64,000 bases of DNA. Source: Membranipora membranacea. Lineage: Eukaryota; Bryozoa; Gymnolaemata; Cheilostomatida; Membraniporidae. Below, one piece after another: positions 12,955 to 24,528 of the stretch. The stretch is from contig OU612073.1 of assembly GCA_914767715.1 (NCBI GenBank), positions 5,456,001-5,520,000 on the forward strand, written 5' to 3'. The notes under the pieces were generated by a model. The model worked only from the letters and a program-made list of their open reading frames with translations. It was not told the origin of the DNA and searched no databases. Made by a program: the position numbers and the translations under genes. How positions within the stretch are numbered: the stretch's first letter is position 1; each line of letters begins with the position of its first letter.

Positions 12955-15403
12955 ATGATGAATCCAGACCCAATCTTTGGTTTTGCTGAAGAAGATGAGG
13001 ATTTTGGAGGTGAAAACGAGCAGACCTCAGATGACAGCGGATATGAAACTAGAGAGATAAACTCAGACATTGATGACAACCAAGCCCAACGGCAGCAGCA
13101 GCAGTTCCAACCAGGTGGTGAATTGCATCAACTCCCTGAAAATGGTGATGACAATAATGTGCCTGAGGACAATAGGATGTTTGATAATGAGGAACAAAAC
13201 AATGACAGTGGCTATGAAACTGGGGAAGTTTCGCAAGACAATTTGTTTGGACCTGAAGACAGAGCGGGTGATTCTGGAGATGGTGGCGATAGCCCTGAGG
13301 AGAATGATGACAACAATGCACAGGGGGATGAGATGATGTCTGAAGATGAGGGGAGAAGTGATGAAGACTTTCAAGTTGAAATTTTCGGCTTTTTTGGCGA
13401 CAACGAAGACTTCTTTGATCAGTTAGAGAGAAGCACTGATGACAGTGGATATGGAACCGGAATGACTCAGTCAGACTCAGATCAGCTGTCTGATCATCCA
13501 CCACCACCACCTGGAGATCCAGAAGATCGACCATCTCAAGTAGACAATGAGGGAGGAGCTGAGTGGGATCCACCTGATCCAAACAGAGGCAATTATCCTA
13601 ATAACTATGGAATTAATCCTGTCCAGAGGATAGATGAGCCACGAAATCATCAACATCAGTCACACATTGCTGACGCTGACGCAGCTTCTACCTCCACAGC
13701 CAGTTCACCTCACATACGATTAGTCCATAACCGGGTTTTAAGACCGAGACCAGCAGATATGGACTGTTACTCCTCCTACCCAGCTTCAGAAGAATCATTA
13801 GTATCACAAACTACATCCCAACTCCCTGAGTCAGTGATAGACTTTCTACTGTTAAACAGCAGAGACCGCATGAAATTGTGTGGTGAGTTGATATTAAATT
13901 TAACCTAAGGCCAGGTAAAAGTAAAAATAAAAGCAGTGGCAATATTAGGTGTAACAACATGGTTAATCAATTAATCTATACACGTTCTTTGGGAAAATTT
14001 GAATATGGACACTCAAATGGGAATTGTGTTTTGTGCAATAAGTAGTTTTGCTTCTATATCAGCTACTTTCAATCCTCAGTGGCGCAGCAAGTTAACAGTT
14101 AGTTCATGTAATAGAAACATTTAATACGGTTGATTGATGTATAGTTTTGTGATGCCCTTTTGTTTGGTTGTAGATTGGCTGAGATGTGAATGGGACAGTA
14201 ATTCTGTTCTTCACAGACTCGCAAGTGAAGACAATCATCAACAGATGGGAGAGTTGATCTTAGTATTTGCAGCAATCGACCAACTGCCCTTGCTTCAAGA
14301 AAGAATTACCCAGTCTGTGAACGATGAGGGAAAAACTCCATTAGACCTCTTGATGAATGAAGGTATTTTCTAAATAATTTTTTTTTCAAAATCATCTGTA
14401 CACGTCTAAAAACAACGAGACACTGAACTCTATTGAGAAAATTCCCACAGCTGGTGTTGTAGAATCAAGTCCAAACAATCAAGGAATTATCTCCTCAGTA
14501 AAATAATCATAGGTACACAAGATACTAAATGTACAATGTTACACGGTAAAAAGACAACTCAGACACTCACTTACAATCAAGTTATGCTTCTATTCAGGCA
14601 TTCAAAACTTGATTACTGTTTAATTAATAGAATGTTTCCGCCTGTTGGAAAAAGTCTTCAGAAGAGATAAAGAGGGAAACACTCTCCTGCATCGGCATGC
14701 TGTGCGTGATGAAATTTATCTGATGGATGATTTGTTCAGCGATGTGAGATATGGTTCACTGATTAGGAAGGCAGCTTGTGCCCTCCCCAACAATGACAGT
14801 AGAACAGCGCTAGACCTAGCTGAGTCATTCACTATGAAGAGGCTGATACAAACTGGGAAATTTGTAACAATGAGCATAAATATTTATGCTGTAATGCTGG
14901 GCCCCCGGCTTGATCGGGACCTGCGGGAGCTGCATGAGCGGGAGCTGCGGGAGCTGCATGAGCAGGAGCAGCGGGTGCTGCGGGAGAAGCATGAGCGGGA
15001 GCTGCGGGAGCTGCAGGTGCAGCGGGAGCTGCAGGTGCAGGTACCATCTATATCATTTCTATTAATACTACTTTTTAATATTCATATGCTGGAGATGGAA
15101 TGGCCTGAGCTGGAGCTGCGGGAGCTGCATGGTCAGGAGCAGCGGGTGCTGTGGGAGCTGCATGAGCGGGAGCTGCGGGAGCTGCGGGAGTTGCAGGAGC
15201 AGCGGGAGCTAGAGCGATTGGAGCAGAAGCGGAGGAGTGTAGCCAAATTTAGCTTCCTAGCCTTCACAGACAGTTTACATCTTGCAGCCTGTTTGGCATT
15301 ATTGACTTTGTTCGCCTGGTCTGGTGATCTGTGCAACAAAGACTCTGTCTCATTAAGTGTAGTTGTGCTGCAGCAACAAGCAATCCAAACATTATCTCTT
15401 TGA
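12955..15403 (+). CDS. Acidic DSGY-motif, ankyrin-like, coiled-coil protein (copy A)
   Basis: Three exons, 12955-13882, 14174-14362 and 14631-15403, join in frame to 629 codons. The start is the first of two ATGs with A at -3. Residues 1-310 are acidic and disordered, with DSGYET at 27 and 84 and DSGYGT at 163, plus an internal repeat (IFGF...ED.DF...DDSGY). A conserved patch near 290-310 ([20 protein letters not shown]) leads into ankyrin-like repeats ([50 protein letters not shown]). A Glu/Leu/Arg-rich coiled coil of RELRELHE units follows, then a hydrophobic tail segment ([15 protein letters not shown]). DSG motifs before ankyrin repeats recall IkB proteins, whose DSGxxS is the beta-TrCP degron; that link is inference. 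Whether the AT-rich islands in the coiled coil are coding or small introns is unsettled. Confidence 0.75.
14918..15215 (+). repeat. Coding GGAGCTGCGGGAGCTGCAT minisatellite (copy A)
   Basis: GC-rich tandem units of 12-24 bp built from GAGCTGCGG and GAGCTGCAT encode REL/HEREL heptad-like repeats. They are broken by an AT-rich island at about 15041-15095 that encodes a hydrophobic segment (SFLLILLFNIHML). Copy B (47282-47715) has a longer array with different unit order. Confidence 0.9.
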
Positions 15404-16610
15404 TTATGATATCTAATCTGATCATGATTCATCAGTGGACACTGGACTGTTTAATCGACAATGGCTTTCTTCTTTGCTTCAAATATACCTGCAGCAGGTG
15501 TTATTATTACATTATTTCTATATATCCATGTATGCTGATGTTTCATTATTCTTGATGATAAAATGATTAGCTCTACTGTAACAGTGGGTGCCGACGTTCA
15601 GCTTTCAGGCTGACCTAAAATCTGATTAATGTGTGGAGTTATATCTAATATCTTGTATTATATATTACAGCTATAATTGTCACATATTTAGGCTCAGTAA
15701 AAATGCTTTCTATTCTGAGTTCTTGTTTATATGTATTTGTTTGTCTCCAAGTATCATAGTTGTTTCTTTTTAATACAAACAGCAAAAGGTTCTAGCTGTA
15801 CTATCATACGATATGAGTTAAAGACATTGTCACTTTATTCCTACTTCACCGACTGGCCTATCATTATGTAGTAAGATTAATTTGGTCATCACTTATTATA
15901 CCTGATACTGATAATGCGTTATATATATTAAATTTTGCTCAATAAAGCTTTAATGAAAATAATAAATAAAAATTTTGCAAGCCTTTGGAAGTTGTGGTCA
16001 TAGCACATTCATCAAATTCTTCAGGTATTCCCGGTTTAGATGGATATACCAAAACATACATACAGTGTTCTGAGTGAGTGGGAATTGAGTTCCCACAAAA
16101 ACATAAAAGGGGAACCTTTAGAACACAGTTCCCACTGGATTCTGCGGAAAACAGTGTGAAGTTATCTCTTTTGACCAAATATCAATCATACTATTACAGA
16201 TCAATAGTTTTGCATAATTTGTTCTATAAATTACAAAAAATTCTCAAAACGACTTCTAACCCAGAGAATTAGAGTGCCCACAAAGGAAAAAGTCCATTTA
16301 TACCACTGCATACATATAGCCGTATTTAGTTTGTATTACTGATACCAGGGACCACCCTCCCTGCTATTACTCTGTCCTCAGTGTTTTATGGGAGTTATCC
16401 GCTCACAGATATTAATGTTACAACTCCAGAATGGACTAAACTCCAGTGATAGTATCCTGTTTAGTTAGGGCATTGGGAGATGAGAGGGCTGTGAAAAGTT
16501 GATGAAAACCCCATATGGTCCCAATTTTATCTTTCAGGGAAAGGTAGACAATCTCTAGCTTCCCTTACCTAATTGTTTATGTGGCATGGATATGGGTATG
16601 CAAATATGAT
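15404..16610. other. 3' flank of the ankyrin-like gene; paralogous to 26.8-28.4 kb (copy A)
   Basis: This non-coding stretch holds AATAAA at 15941-15946, a plausible polyadenylation signal for the ankyrin-like gene. From about 15650 it resembles 26785 onward (shared GGCTCAGTA, GTTTGTCTCCAAGT, AGTTCTAGCTGTA and GTCACTTTATTC), with clear older divergence and indels. No gene was seen. Confidence 0.6.
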
Positions 16611-17054
16611 AATGAGAATGAGAATGGGTTTATTGAGTAATTATGCCATAGACATATTACAATTCAACATATGCTCTCTGTGAAATTACTAGTTATTTAA
16701 GACATGAATACTAAAAGGTATAAAACTATCTAGAAACCTGTAAGTGCGAGCTCTAAGCATCCTGTTATGATTACGATTTATCTCATAGCAGCTGTGTAAA
16801 ATATGGGTTGGATCGGTAATAAAATCCATAGCAGTTTTACTGACACAGTTTTCTAAATAAAAATTAATATCTAAATCATATATCCTCTGTTGAAAAGGCT
16901 TCGTGAGTTTCTCTTTCTGCTTGCCGGTAGCAGAGTTAAACCATAATTCAAAATTATAAGTTAAAACTGGCTCGATTAGGCTTTGAATAAAATAGTCTTT
17001 CTGAGCTCTATTAGGTTTGAAATTTATAGCCATTTTACTCTCTTGAATAATCAA
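16611..17054 (-). pseudogene. 5'-truncated LINE, RT C-terminal tail (copy A)
   Basis: The minus-strand frame of 121 codons resembles the far C-terminus of a non-LTR retrotransposon ORF2. It has SLIEPVLTYNFELWFNSATG, then KEKLTKPFQQRI, then DPTHILH and the closing RTYRFLDSFIPFSIHVLNN. The last block matches the familiar 'R-T-R--nSFvP-ai--lN' ending. On the minus strand the element ends with AATAAA and a CATTCTCATTCTCATT tail, as non-LTR 3' ends often do. No catalytic core remains. Copy B keeps the frame at 50359-50724. Confidence 0.75.
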
Positions 17055-18726
17055 TGAGAACGCTGATCATCAATCTTTAGCACTTCCCTGATACTTTTAG
17101 AGTTGTGTATTGTTTTTATTCTGTTTGTCATATGATGTCCACACCATAGTATCAAATTTCAAGGCCATCACTGACGCCAAAATCCAAGGTGATGAAAGTA
17201 TATTTAGTATGGTTCCTTAGCCTGTGCTCAGTCTTTACCATCTAGCTGTTTATGACTGAGGAGGGGCACTGGCACTTTGACATCAGCACATGCTTCTGAT
17301 TGCCGAATTTCGTGGGTCCTGGCACACATGGCACAGGTAGTTCAACCTAATTGTTTGTCCAAATCTTTGTCGGTTGTCTTGGTTTCCAATTGCAATGTGG
17401 ACGTAACTGCTCTCCATCTGTGAATAGACGCAAGCCTAATTTTTGCTGATGTTGTCTTCTCCTCCAATAGGATAAGATTTAACGTGTAGCAGTTTTATCT
17501 GGGTGGGCTAGTTCACTCCAAGCCACTGGTTGGAGGTTGAAATTTTACTGATGACTTAATCAAATTATTTTCGAATGAAATTGCATAAGTGTTTAATTAT
17601 AGTTTATTTAGGTTCCATCGAGTTATATCAAATAACACACCGTAAAACCTGAAAAATAATACCCACAAAATAGATGATAGAATGAGACCTCAATACAGGA
17701 TCAAAATAAGCTGACAATGACCAGATAACTCCAATACAAGGGTGAAATCAAGTTTCATAGTACTTTGTTTGATATGTTCAGGGAATAACTGGTCTGGTGA
17801 AATGCAAGTTTAATGGTATGAAATAATTTGCTCCTCTATAATAGCTTGATTACTCTGGCCATAAGAAATCTGCCTGGGTTTTCGATCCTTTTGAAGTCTA
17901 CTGACTTCTCGGCACTCAGATGGGTCTTCTTACTTTTCCTGTTATTATGTGAAATTTAATTTTTGAATATGATGTCAGATTTTTAACTGGCTCCTGGCCA
18001 TGTGGCTTCAACCATGTGACGACTGACGGGAGAAAATATATTCATTCATTTGGACTGATATGACTAAGACAACCTCCTACTTGTCCTTGATTTGATTATT
18101 CATTGTTAGTTTCATCTTGAAAGAAGGTGTTGCACGAATCCTCCTGCACCCAACAAGCTTGTAAATCTACAAGCAAACAGGTATTCACAGTTTCTACTGC
18201 AATTGAAGAAATAATGTTGTATTTACTATTAAAAAAAGTAGGAATCTTTCTCCGTTTCTGTGAATCCTTGTCTTTATTATGCGGATAAATGTAGTTTTGC
18301 TTAATAGTTAATAAAAGCAAATAAAAGACTAGACTGTCCCGATGGACACCCATGAAAAGTACCCACACAAGCCTCCTTCCTCCTCTTTGCTTCCTCCTTC
18401 CTCCAAGAACTTTCTACATTTCAACTACTGTCGCATTACTATTAAACTACAACCTCAACTATTAACCCTAGAAAGATTTTATAGTTCTCTCACTAAAGAA
18501 CCTCTCTGTTCGGCAGAGAGGCCTTGATGTCAAATTACGAGTAAGCCCACTGCCCACCGTCACACAATGATCCAAAGGCGGTCACACAGACCAGACATGA
18601 CATCGCTGCCAGATCCTGTCTAATCTTCATAAAGGTACCTGTTATACAACAGTGGCCACACATCTTTGTTGTTGCTAGCTTGAATTGATTTAGTATTTTT
18701 TGTTTGATTCAGTTTTCCTGCAAACT
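17055..18726. other. Spacer without a gene; ~390 bp absent from copy B
   Basis: No coding region is supported. Bases from about 17485 to 17870 are missing in copy B, where the flanks join at the microhomology ATAAGA, which suggests a deletion in B. The empty site for a copy-B tRNA-bearing hAT element (CTGCTCTC) is at about 17407. A 61-codon frame at 18342-18527 has no supporting signal. Confidence 0.55.
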
Positions 18727-18785
18727 AGTTGCTCCCCTTACACTGGTCGCGCGCCGGATTGTTGATCGGGGGAAGGGGAGCAACT
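18727..18785. repeat. Foldback AGTTGCTCCCCTT/AAGGGGAGCAACT (copy A)
   Basis: Perfect 13-bp inverted arms (18727-18739 and 18773-18785) surround a GC-rich centre with CACTGGTCGCGCGCC. The same family occurs at 31863-31984 with longer imperfect arms, and at 52283-52341 in copy B. It is probably a small foldback transposon family. Confidence 0.7.
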
Positions 18786-19195
18786 GCAAATGGACCAAAC
18801 TTAATCTAGCTAGACAATAATATGAACTGAGGCTCGAATTATCAAGATTATTTTCCAAACATCTTCCCAGCACATCGAGGCTCATGGATTGTGAAATTCG
18901 GCAGAGATCAAAAACCTAAAATCTTACAAATCTGAACAGGGATGTGTTGGCTGAGAAGCCCCTCCAACATGACTTATTCCTAAAATGAACACAATTTAAT
19001 GTCCTTTTCCTGTTGATAAAGGAAGTACAAATTTAGTGACGCGTCTATGATAACTAAAAAAAAACAACAGAAGTAACATCCTGCTGCTTAAAAGCCTGCA
19101 AAGCCATCCATAACAAGAAGCAAGGTTTTTTTATGGCATCAGTCAATAGGTCTAGGGGAAGGGGAGCCAAGGAGTTGCCAGTAGCTTTGACTTGT

Positions 19196-19638
19196 CTAGG
19201 AAAGCAAAAAACAACCACTGTTCATATCAAAGCTTTGCCATTGCAATGAACAAAAAAAGTGCGAGAATCCAGGGTCTAAGAGGGTCTAGAGTATGTTTTC
19301 TCCCCTGACACGGATTCACATTTAAATGATGATCCGCTACAGTATAACAGTAAGCCTAGCCCGTGCTTACCTAGGACAGTTACAAGGCTACAAGGCTGCT
19401 CTACTTACACTAGAAATGATCAAATAACAGTGTTGGACAACGGTAGCGTAGTCAAAGATATTTTGGTGTTAACCTGTAACAGGGGAGACAACATACTCTA
19501 GACCTTTCTACACCCTGGATTTTCGCACATTAAATTAGGTTACATCATTCAATGTTCTTGTTCGAAAAAATGTACTTTTTTTGTTCATTGCAATGGCAAA
19601 GCTATGATATGAACAGTGGTTGTTTCTTGCTTTCCTAG
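19196..19638. repeat. Long inverted repeat, arms ~112 and ~159 bp (copy A)
   Basis: The left arm 19196-19307 (starting CTAGGAAAGCAAAAAACAAC) is the reverse complement of the right arm 19480-19638 (ending TTGTTTCTTGCTTTCCTAG) at about 90% identity. The right arm has about 50 bp extra in its middle. The spacer of about 170 bp has no gene. It may be an old long-TIR MITE; as RNA it would fold into a long hairpin. Confidence 0.85.
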
Positions 19639-20478
19639 GCACTATAAGATCCTGTTAATGGGAAAAGCGCAATTCATAGATGAATAGGATATTTTTGCTT
19701 TCTTTTTTGAGAAAAGTGTTGTTTTCCTTATTGTGAGTGACTGTTTTTCTCGATCAAATCTCACATCAGCTGTCAAAAATTGAATTTGTTTTTGGAATAA
19801 ATTCAATTTTCCTCTGTTTTTCTCTTTTGTCAACTTCTTTCTTCTGTATTCCATTGAGATGACTGATCTAAGTAACGGGTCGCTTACTGTCATCCTCTGT
19901 CAGCTGTAATGAGCAGTTTAAAATGCTCTGAGCAGATATTACTTTCTCTGCTGTCGAAATTTGTTCATAATTGTGCGCAGTTATAGTCATCTACCAAGAT
20001 GTCTGCCAAAATAGCTACGCCTACAGATTGCATCATCCTATTGCATGATCACTTTTAGGTATTTATCAAGAACTTTATTAGGTAGACAAAACTTGACAGC
20101 GTAAGTCAAAAATATATCGCTGCTGAGAGATCATGGGGATATCTATTGGATGGTAAGTCATAAATGATATTATTTTGGTAGTTCAAAAATCTAACTCTTG
20201 GGCGGATATAATCATGTCTAGGTTAATCGGAGGTTATCTTATATATGCGCAGCAAACCTTTCGTGCAAATTGGTTTTTGGATTTTATGTTGTTTGGTGGT
20301 GAAATTCCCCATAGAAGATAATACAGCAATTTTCAAAATCCTCTCTGCTCATTTATCTTGTTTAACTTTCAGGACATCATTCCTCCTGACTGCGGTTTTA
20401 CTGTTTTACGTGGAACTACCGACCGTTACATCTAAAGACATATCTCTGAAGTCAGAGAGAGTGATTGATGAGCTACTC

Positions 20479-20643
20479 AAGAAAAACTTGGAGCAGGACA
20501 GAAAACTAGAAACAGTTACCGCCGATCTGAAAGCTACCAGAGAGTTACTTGGGAAAGCTACTGCTGATCAGAAAGCTACCAGAGAGTTACTTGGGAAAGC
20601 TACTGCTGATCAGAAAGCTACCAGAGAGTTACTTGGGAAAGCT
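20479..20643 (+). repeat. 42-bp coding repeat in the collagen coiled coil (3 units in A)
   Basis: Units encoding AD(L/Q)KATRELLGKAT (14 residues, two heptads) occur three times here and once in copy B (54421-54465). The difference is exactly 84 bp, so the frame and heptad register are kept. Confidence 0.95.
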
Positions 20644-20652
20644 GTGATTGCC

Positions 20653-21489
20653 GTGAGTTATCTTACAACTTTTAAGTGTAAGGTGTGGAAATGATATATT
20701 GACCCCTTAAATGTTGACATTACTCTCTGATCTCACTGTGACCACAGACTAAACCATTTAAGGCCAATAACGTCACTGATCACGGATATACTACTGAATA
20801 TATATCTCTGATCAATAGAGAGTGAGCTGATTCACTTAGCACAAGTACCATCACAGGATTCGGTTACAACCCCAGTTAAATTCTACTAATTAGGGGCTGG
20901 TACAGGTAGGGTACTGATTTAAATTGACTGTTATGATCAGAAATACAAATGATAATAGTGTAGTCTCGATGTCAGTGTTGCCAATAACCCTAAAATGTAC
21001 GGCGTATCAAAGATGTGGCATTGGTAGGATGGAGGATGTGGGATGCAAGTGCATGTCTCCAAGTGGTGAATAGCGGGCTTGCTTATTAGCGCCACAAACT
21101 CATTCTTGTCTTTGTGATGATGGAATGGGGCAAACGGTTCCCATGCATGCTATTCACTGTAAGGCGATTGGTGCCACAGGAGTTGTAGTTTTGAGTCCCA
21201 TTTGGGGATCTTTCATAATTGATTGCCCAAGCCCCCAGCACCCTCAGGTGAATATTTCTCATGTGTTTGATAGTGGAATCACTGGAAACTCCGAAAGAAT
21301 GCTGTCTGTACTCTGTACCCCAAACTGTAGTCTTTTGGTGTGTCTGTTGATGTCAGATTTAACTGATGTAAATCAATATCCTACGCTACAGCACGTAGTT
21401 ATTGTCCAAAATTGATGTCATAAACCACAGTGGATGTAGCTTCAGCTCATCAAATTCAAAGAACAAACGTATATAATTTCTACATTTAG
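20653..21489. other. Collagen intron 2 with a low-divergence patch
   Basis: The intron is 837 bp. Between about 20962 and 21585 the two copies differ at about one position, less than the roughly 1.5% norm. A 96-codon frame at 21125-21415 is identical in both copies, but it has no splice context tying it to the collagen gene and no family resemblance that I recognise. Confidence 0.4.
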
Positions 21490-24363
21490 TTAAGATTGAT
21501 CTCGAGTGCAGATACAAAACAGAGTGCTTCATCAGATGTTGGTGAGGATGAGCATGTGATAAGACGTAGGTCGGCTCCAGATTCAGACGACTCTCACTAT
21601 GATATCCACAGCCTATCATTAGATGGTAAGAGATCAGTTTTTAGTCCGTGAGTCTTTATATACAGATATGTCTGATACCCGCCTGTGTTGAGGATTACTC
21701 TTAAATGTCAGCTTTCGAAAACTGTTCATAGGGCTGATTCAGATGAGAATAAAGCTTTTAATTGTATACGTGAACAAGAGTGCTCAAATTTAGCGAGAAT
21801 GCGGTTTTATTAACTCTTAAAATCAATTTAAGTTTAAGGCTGCATAGCTTAAAGTAAAAAATTCTTCATGGGTTTACCTGTTTTGGACTTTCAATTTAAA
21901 TGACATAGAGCCTTGAAAGAATGAAAAAAAACGTTTACCTAGACCAGGCCTAAACTTTGTTTGTAAACGTGAAGTGATGATCCGAAAAAATTCGCTCATC
22001 AGAATAAAAACACTATATGGGGTCTTGCTCATAAATCTGTTATAATGGTTACAGAAATTATACCTCTTATATGCTCCATGTGTAAAGATGGTAAAGATGG
22101 TGTCAACGGGCGAGACGGTCGTGATGGAAAAGATGGAAAAGATGGAGTCAACGGAAAAGATGGAAAAGATGGAATCAACGGAAGAGATGGAATCAACGGA
22201 AAGGACGGAAAAGACGGAATCAATGGAATTAGTGGAAAAGATGGTAAGCCGTTCAGTAAATCTGGCTTCACACAGAAAAGGCTAACAACCTATGCTTACC
22301 ACTCATACACCTTCATTCTTTTATCACATTTCAGAGTTGGTGTTTTAAGCTAGATCAAGTTTGGCCTTAGTTGATTGCATTTGGAGTTTCGCCTTAGTTG
22401 ATTGCATTTGGAGTTTCTAGAAGAGTGAGAGCAACTCTAATGTTAGGAAAATTAGATTAATCTTGATTTAGGAGAGCGTACCAAATCTTGTCAGATACTG
22501 AACCAAAACCAGATCTTGCACTTGCTTGCCCCACTGCACAAAAAGTAAGCATATTGTTCCTGATTCAGGAGATCTTTTTTCTGGTTCTGCTTTCAAATTT
22601 ACACGCATATTATGCCATATCCCATGTGTTTTGTCCTAGTGGAACTGTTATGGAATAAAGCTCCGTAAGGACTCTTTTGCTTGAACTTCTAGAAACACCA
22701 CACTAATATAATCCTAGGGCCAGGAGATGGCTCTGTTGGTTAGAGTGTTGTGGTCTAATCATTTCAGTAGGTAAAATTTCCTTGCCAGGAAACGCGTCGA
22801 AAGTCTTTTCAAGGCCCAACCCATTAAACATCACTATGTTCTCACTGAAATTTGTATTTTTAGGGAGAGATGGATTGAGAGGCTCACCCAGTAATGATGG
22901 AGATGATGGAAACCCCGGACAGCAAGGACCGCCTGGACAACAGGGAGCCTCAGGTTATGCCACAGATGGTCAACCTGGTAGAAATGGAACACCTGGTCTT
23001 TCTGGAATGAGAGGACAGCCCGGAGTTGGAGGCTCACCTGGAGTGACAGGACCACCCGGAGTTGCAGGCTCACCTGGAGTAACAGGATCACCTGGCACAC
23101 CTGGTAATCATGGATAAGCTGGTACACAAGGCTCACCCGGACCAGCAGGAAGGCCTGGTAACTCTTCAAATGCAGGCGCGGTCTACACAAGATGGGGGAG
23201 AACCTCATGTGAAAGTGACGCTACACTGCTGTATCAAGGTTGGTAGAATTTTCATTTTTTCCTTTTATTTTAAGTAGAGGTGTAGATTATATGAATTAAT
23301 GGACAATCAGGTTTATTTCGACCCATTACTTGGAATTATTGTGTCTTTGATACTTTTACACTTTTATACTGAATGTATATTATATGGATAATTGCATTAC
23401 TGTACTTTAGCCTGCTGATGCATAAGTGAGGGAAACTCCATATGGTAAATGCATATTTGTATTTTTCACATCACAAAGTCATACTATAGGTATACTACAC
23501 ACATGGCCTGTCCGTATAGAATTTACGATTGAGTTAGTTTGTTTACAAGTGTTGTGTGTCCTGTGTGTATTATTTGTGAAAAATCTTGGGAATCCCAGGT
23601 GGGTTGGCCCACTGGAAAATATCAACAAATGAGGTCATAGTGAGTTAATTAGGGAAAAGACAGAGTTGAATCTGCAAGCAATAATGACAACAAATTTATG
23701 GCCGATCCAGATAGTGTCTTGCTATTCGCCCTATCAATCACAATGTGTCAAAAATTGATCATCTAAACCAACAAATTATGCAATGTCAGACATTAAGGAT
23801 TATGTTAATACTAACTAGAGACCACTGGTTAATTACCTAACCTAACTAAACTGGATAATACAGCGAGAGAGGGCATATGCGTTTTTTTATAATAATGTTT
23901 CCTTGTTCCTGTTATAATTTAAAGCCGTGATCAAGACTATTAAGCCCATGATCCATATAGTCCGTTACTTTCACTGGTTTTGTAGGTTTTGCTGCTGGAG
24001 GCGACACTGGTCATCAAGGAGGAGGTACGAACTATCAATGCCTCCATCTAAACCCAGAGTATAACTCTTACTACACGAGTAGTGGAGACTTCAGTGCCAT
24101 ATCTGGTGTTGAGTATGAGTCTAGAAACTATGGAATATTTCCCAGTGCAGCTCATGACCAGAATGTACCGTGTGCACGCTGTTACACACAGAGATCTGCT
24201 GTAGTGATGATACCTTCTAGAAGAAGCTGTCCCTCTGGATGGACAAAAGAATATGAAGGTGAGCCATTGGCACAATCTAACTATGAAAAGATGGTGGAAT
24301 ACTCGTTCCTTCACACATGAAGATAATGATTGCAAATAAAGCTGTATAAATAAATATACATGT

Positions 24364-24384
24364 ATATATATATATATATATATT
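24364..24384 (+). repeat. (AT)n microsatellite in collagen intron 6 (copy A)
   Basis: About ten AT dinucleotides. The array is not retained in copy B, where this intron is shorter and diverged. Confidence 0.9.
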
Positions 24385-24478
24385 TATGGATACACATTGG
24401 AACAATTAAAACTCCTGCTCTTCCATTTTGGGCTACATATACTTTCTTCATGTTCTTACACATGAACTCATATACAAT

Positions 24479-24528
24479 TAGCCTGTCTTGACAAGCTTTG
24501 TTCCAACAAAGCTTGTCAAGACAGGCTA
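24479..24528. repeat. Perfect 24-bp-arm palindrome in collagen intron 6 (copy A only)
   Basis: The arm TAGCCTGTCTTGACAAGCTT continues with TGTT. It is followed by a CC loop and its exact reverse complement (24505-24528). Copy B lacks it. It lies 29 bp upstream of the exon 7 boundary, so a transcript hairpin could crowd the 3' splice site. Confidence 0.95.

Noticed and set aside
13049-13582. 177-codon minus-strand frame opposite the acidic N-terminal exon
   Set aside because: Shadow of the DSGY gene exon. Low-complexity acidic codons on one strand leave the other strand open.
14832-15047. Pro/Ala-rich minus-strand frame
   Set aside because: Shadow of the GAGCTGCGG coding minisatellite.
18501-18521. 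CCTCTCTG/CAGAGAGG hairpin as a terminator
   Set aside because: An 8-bp stem in a eukaryotic spacer, with no gene ending there; bacterial-type termination does not apply.
22834-23208. 124-codon minus-strand frame
   Set aside because: Shadow of the Gly-X-Y exon; collagen repeats open all frames.
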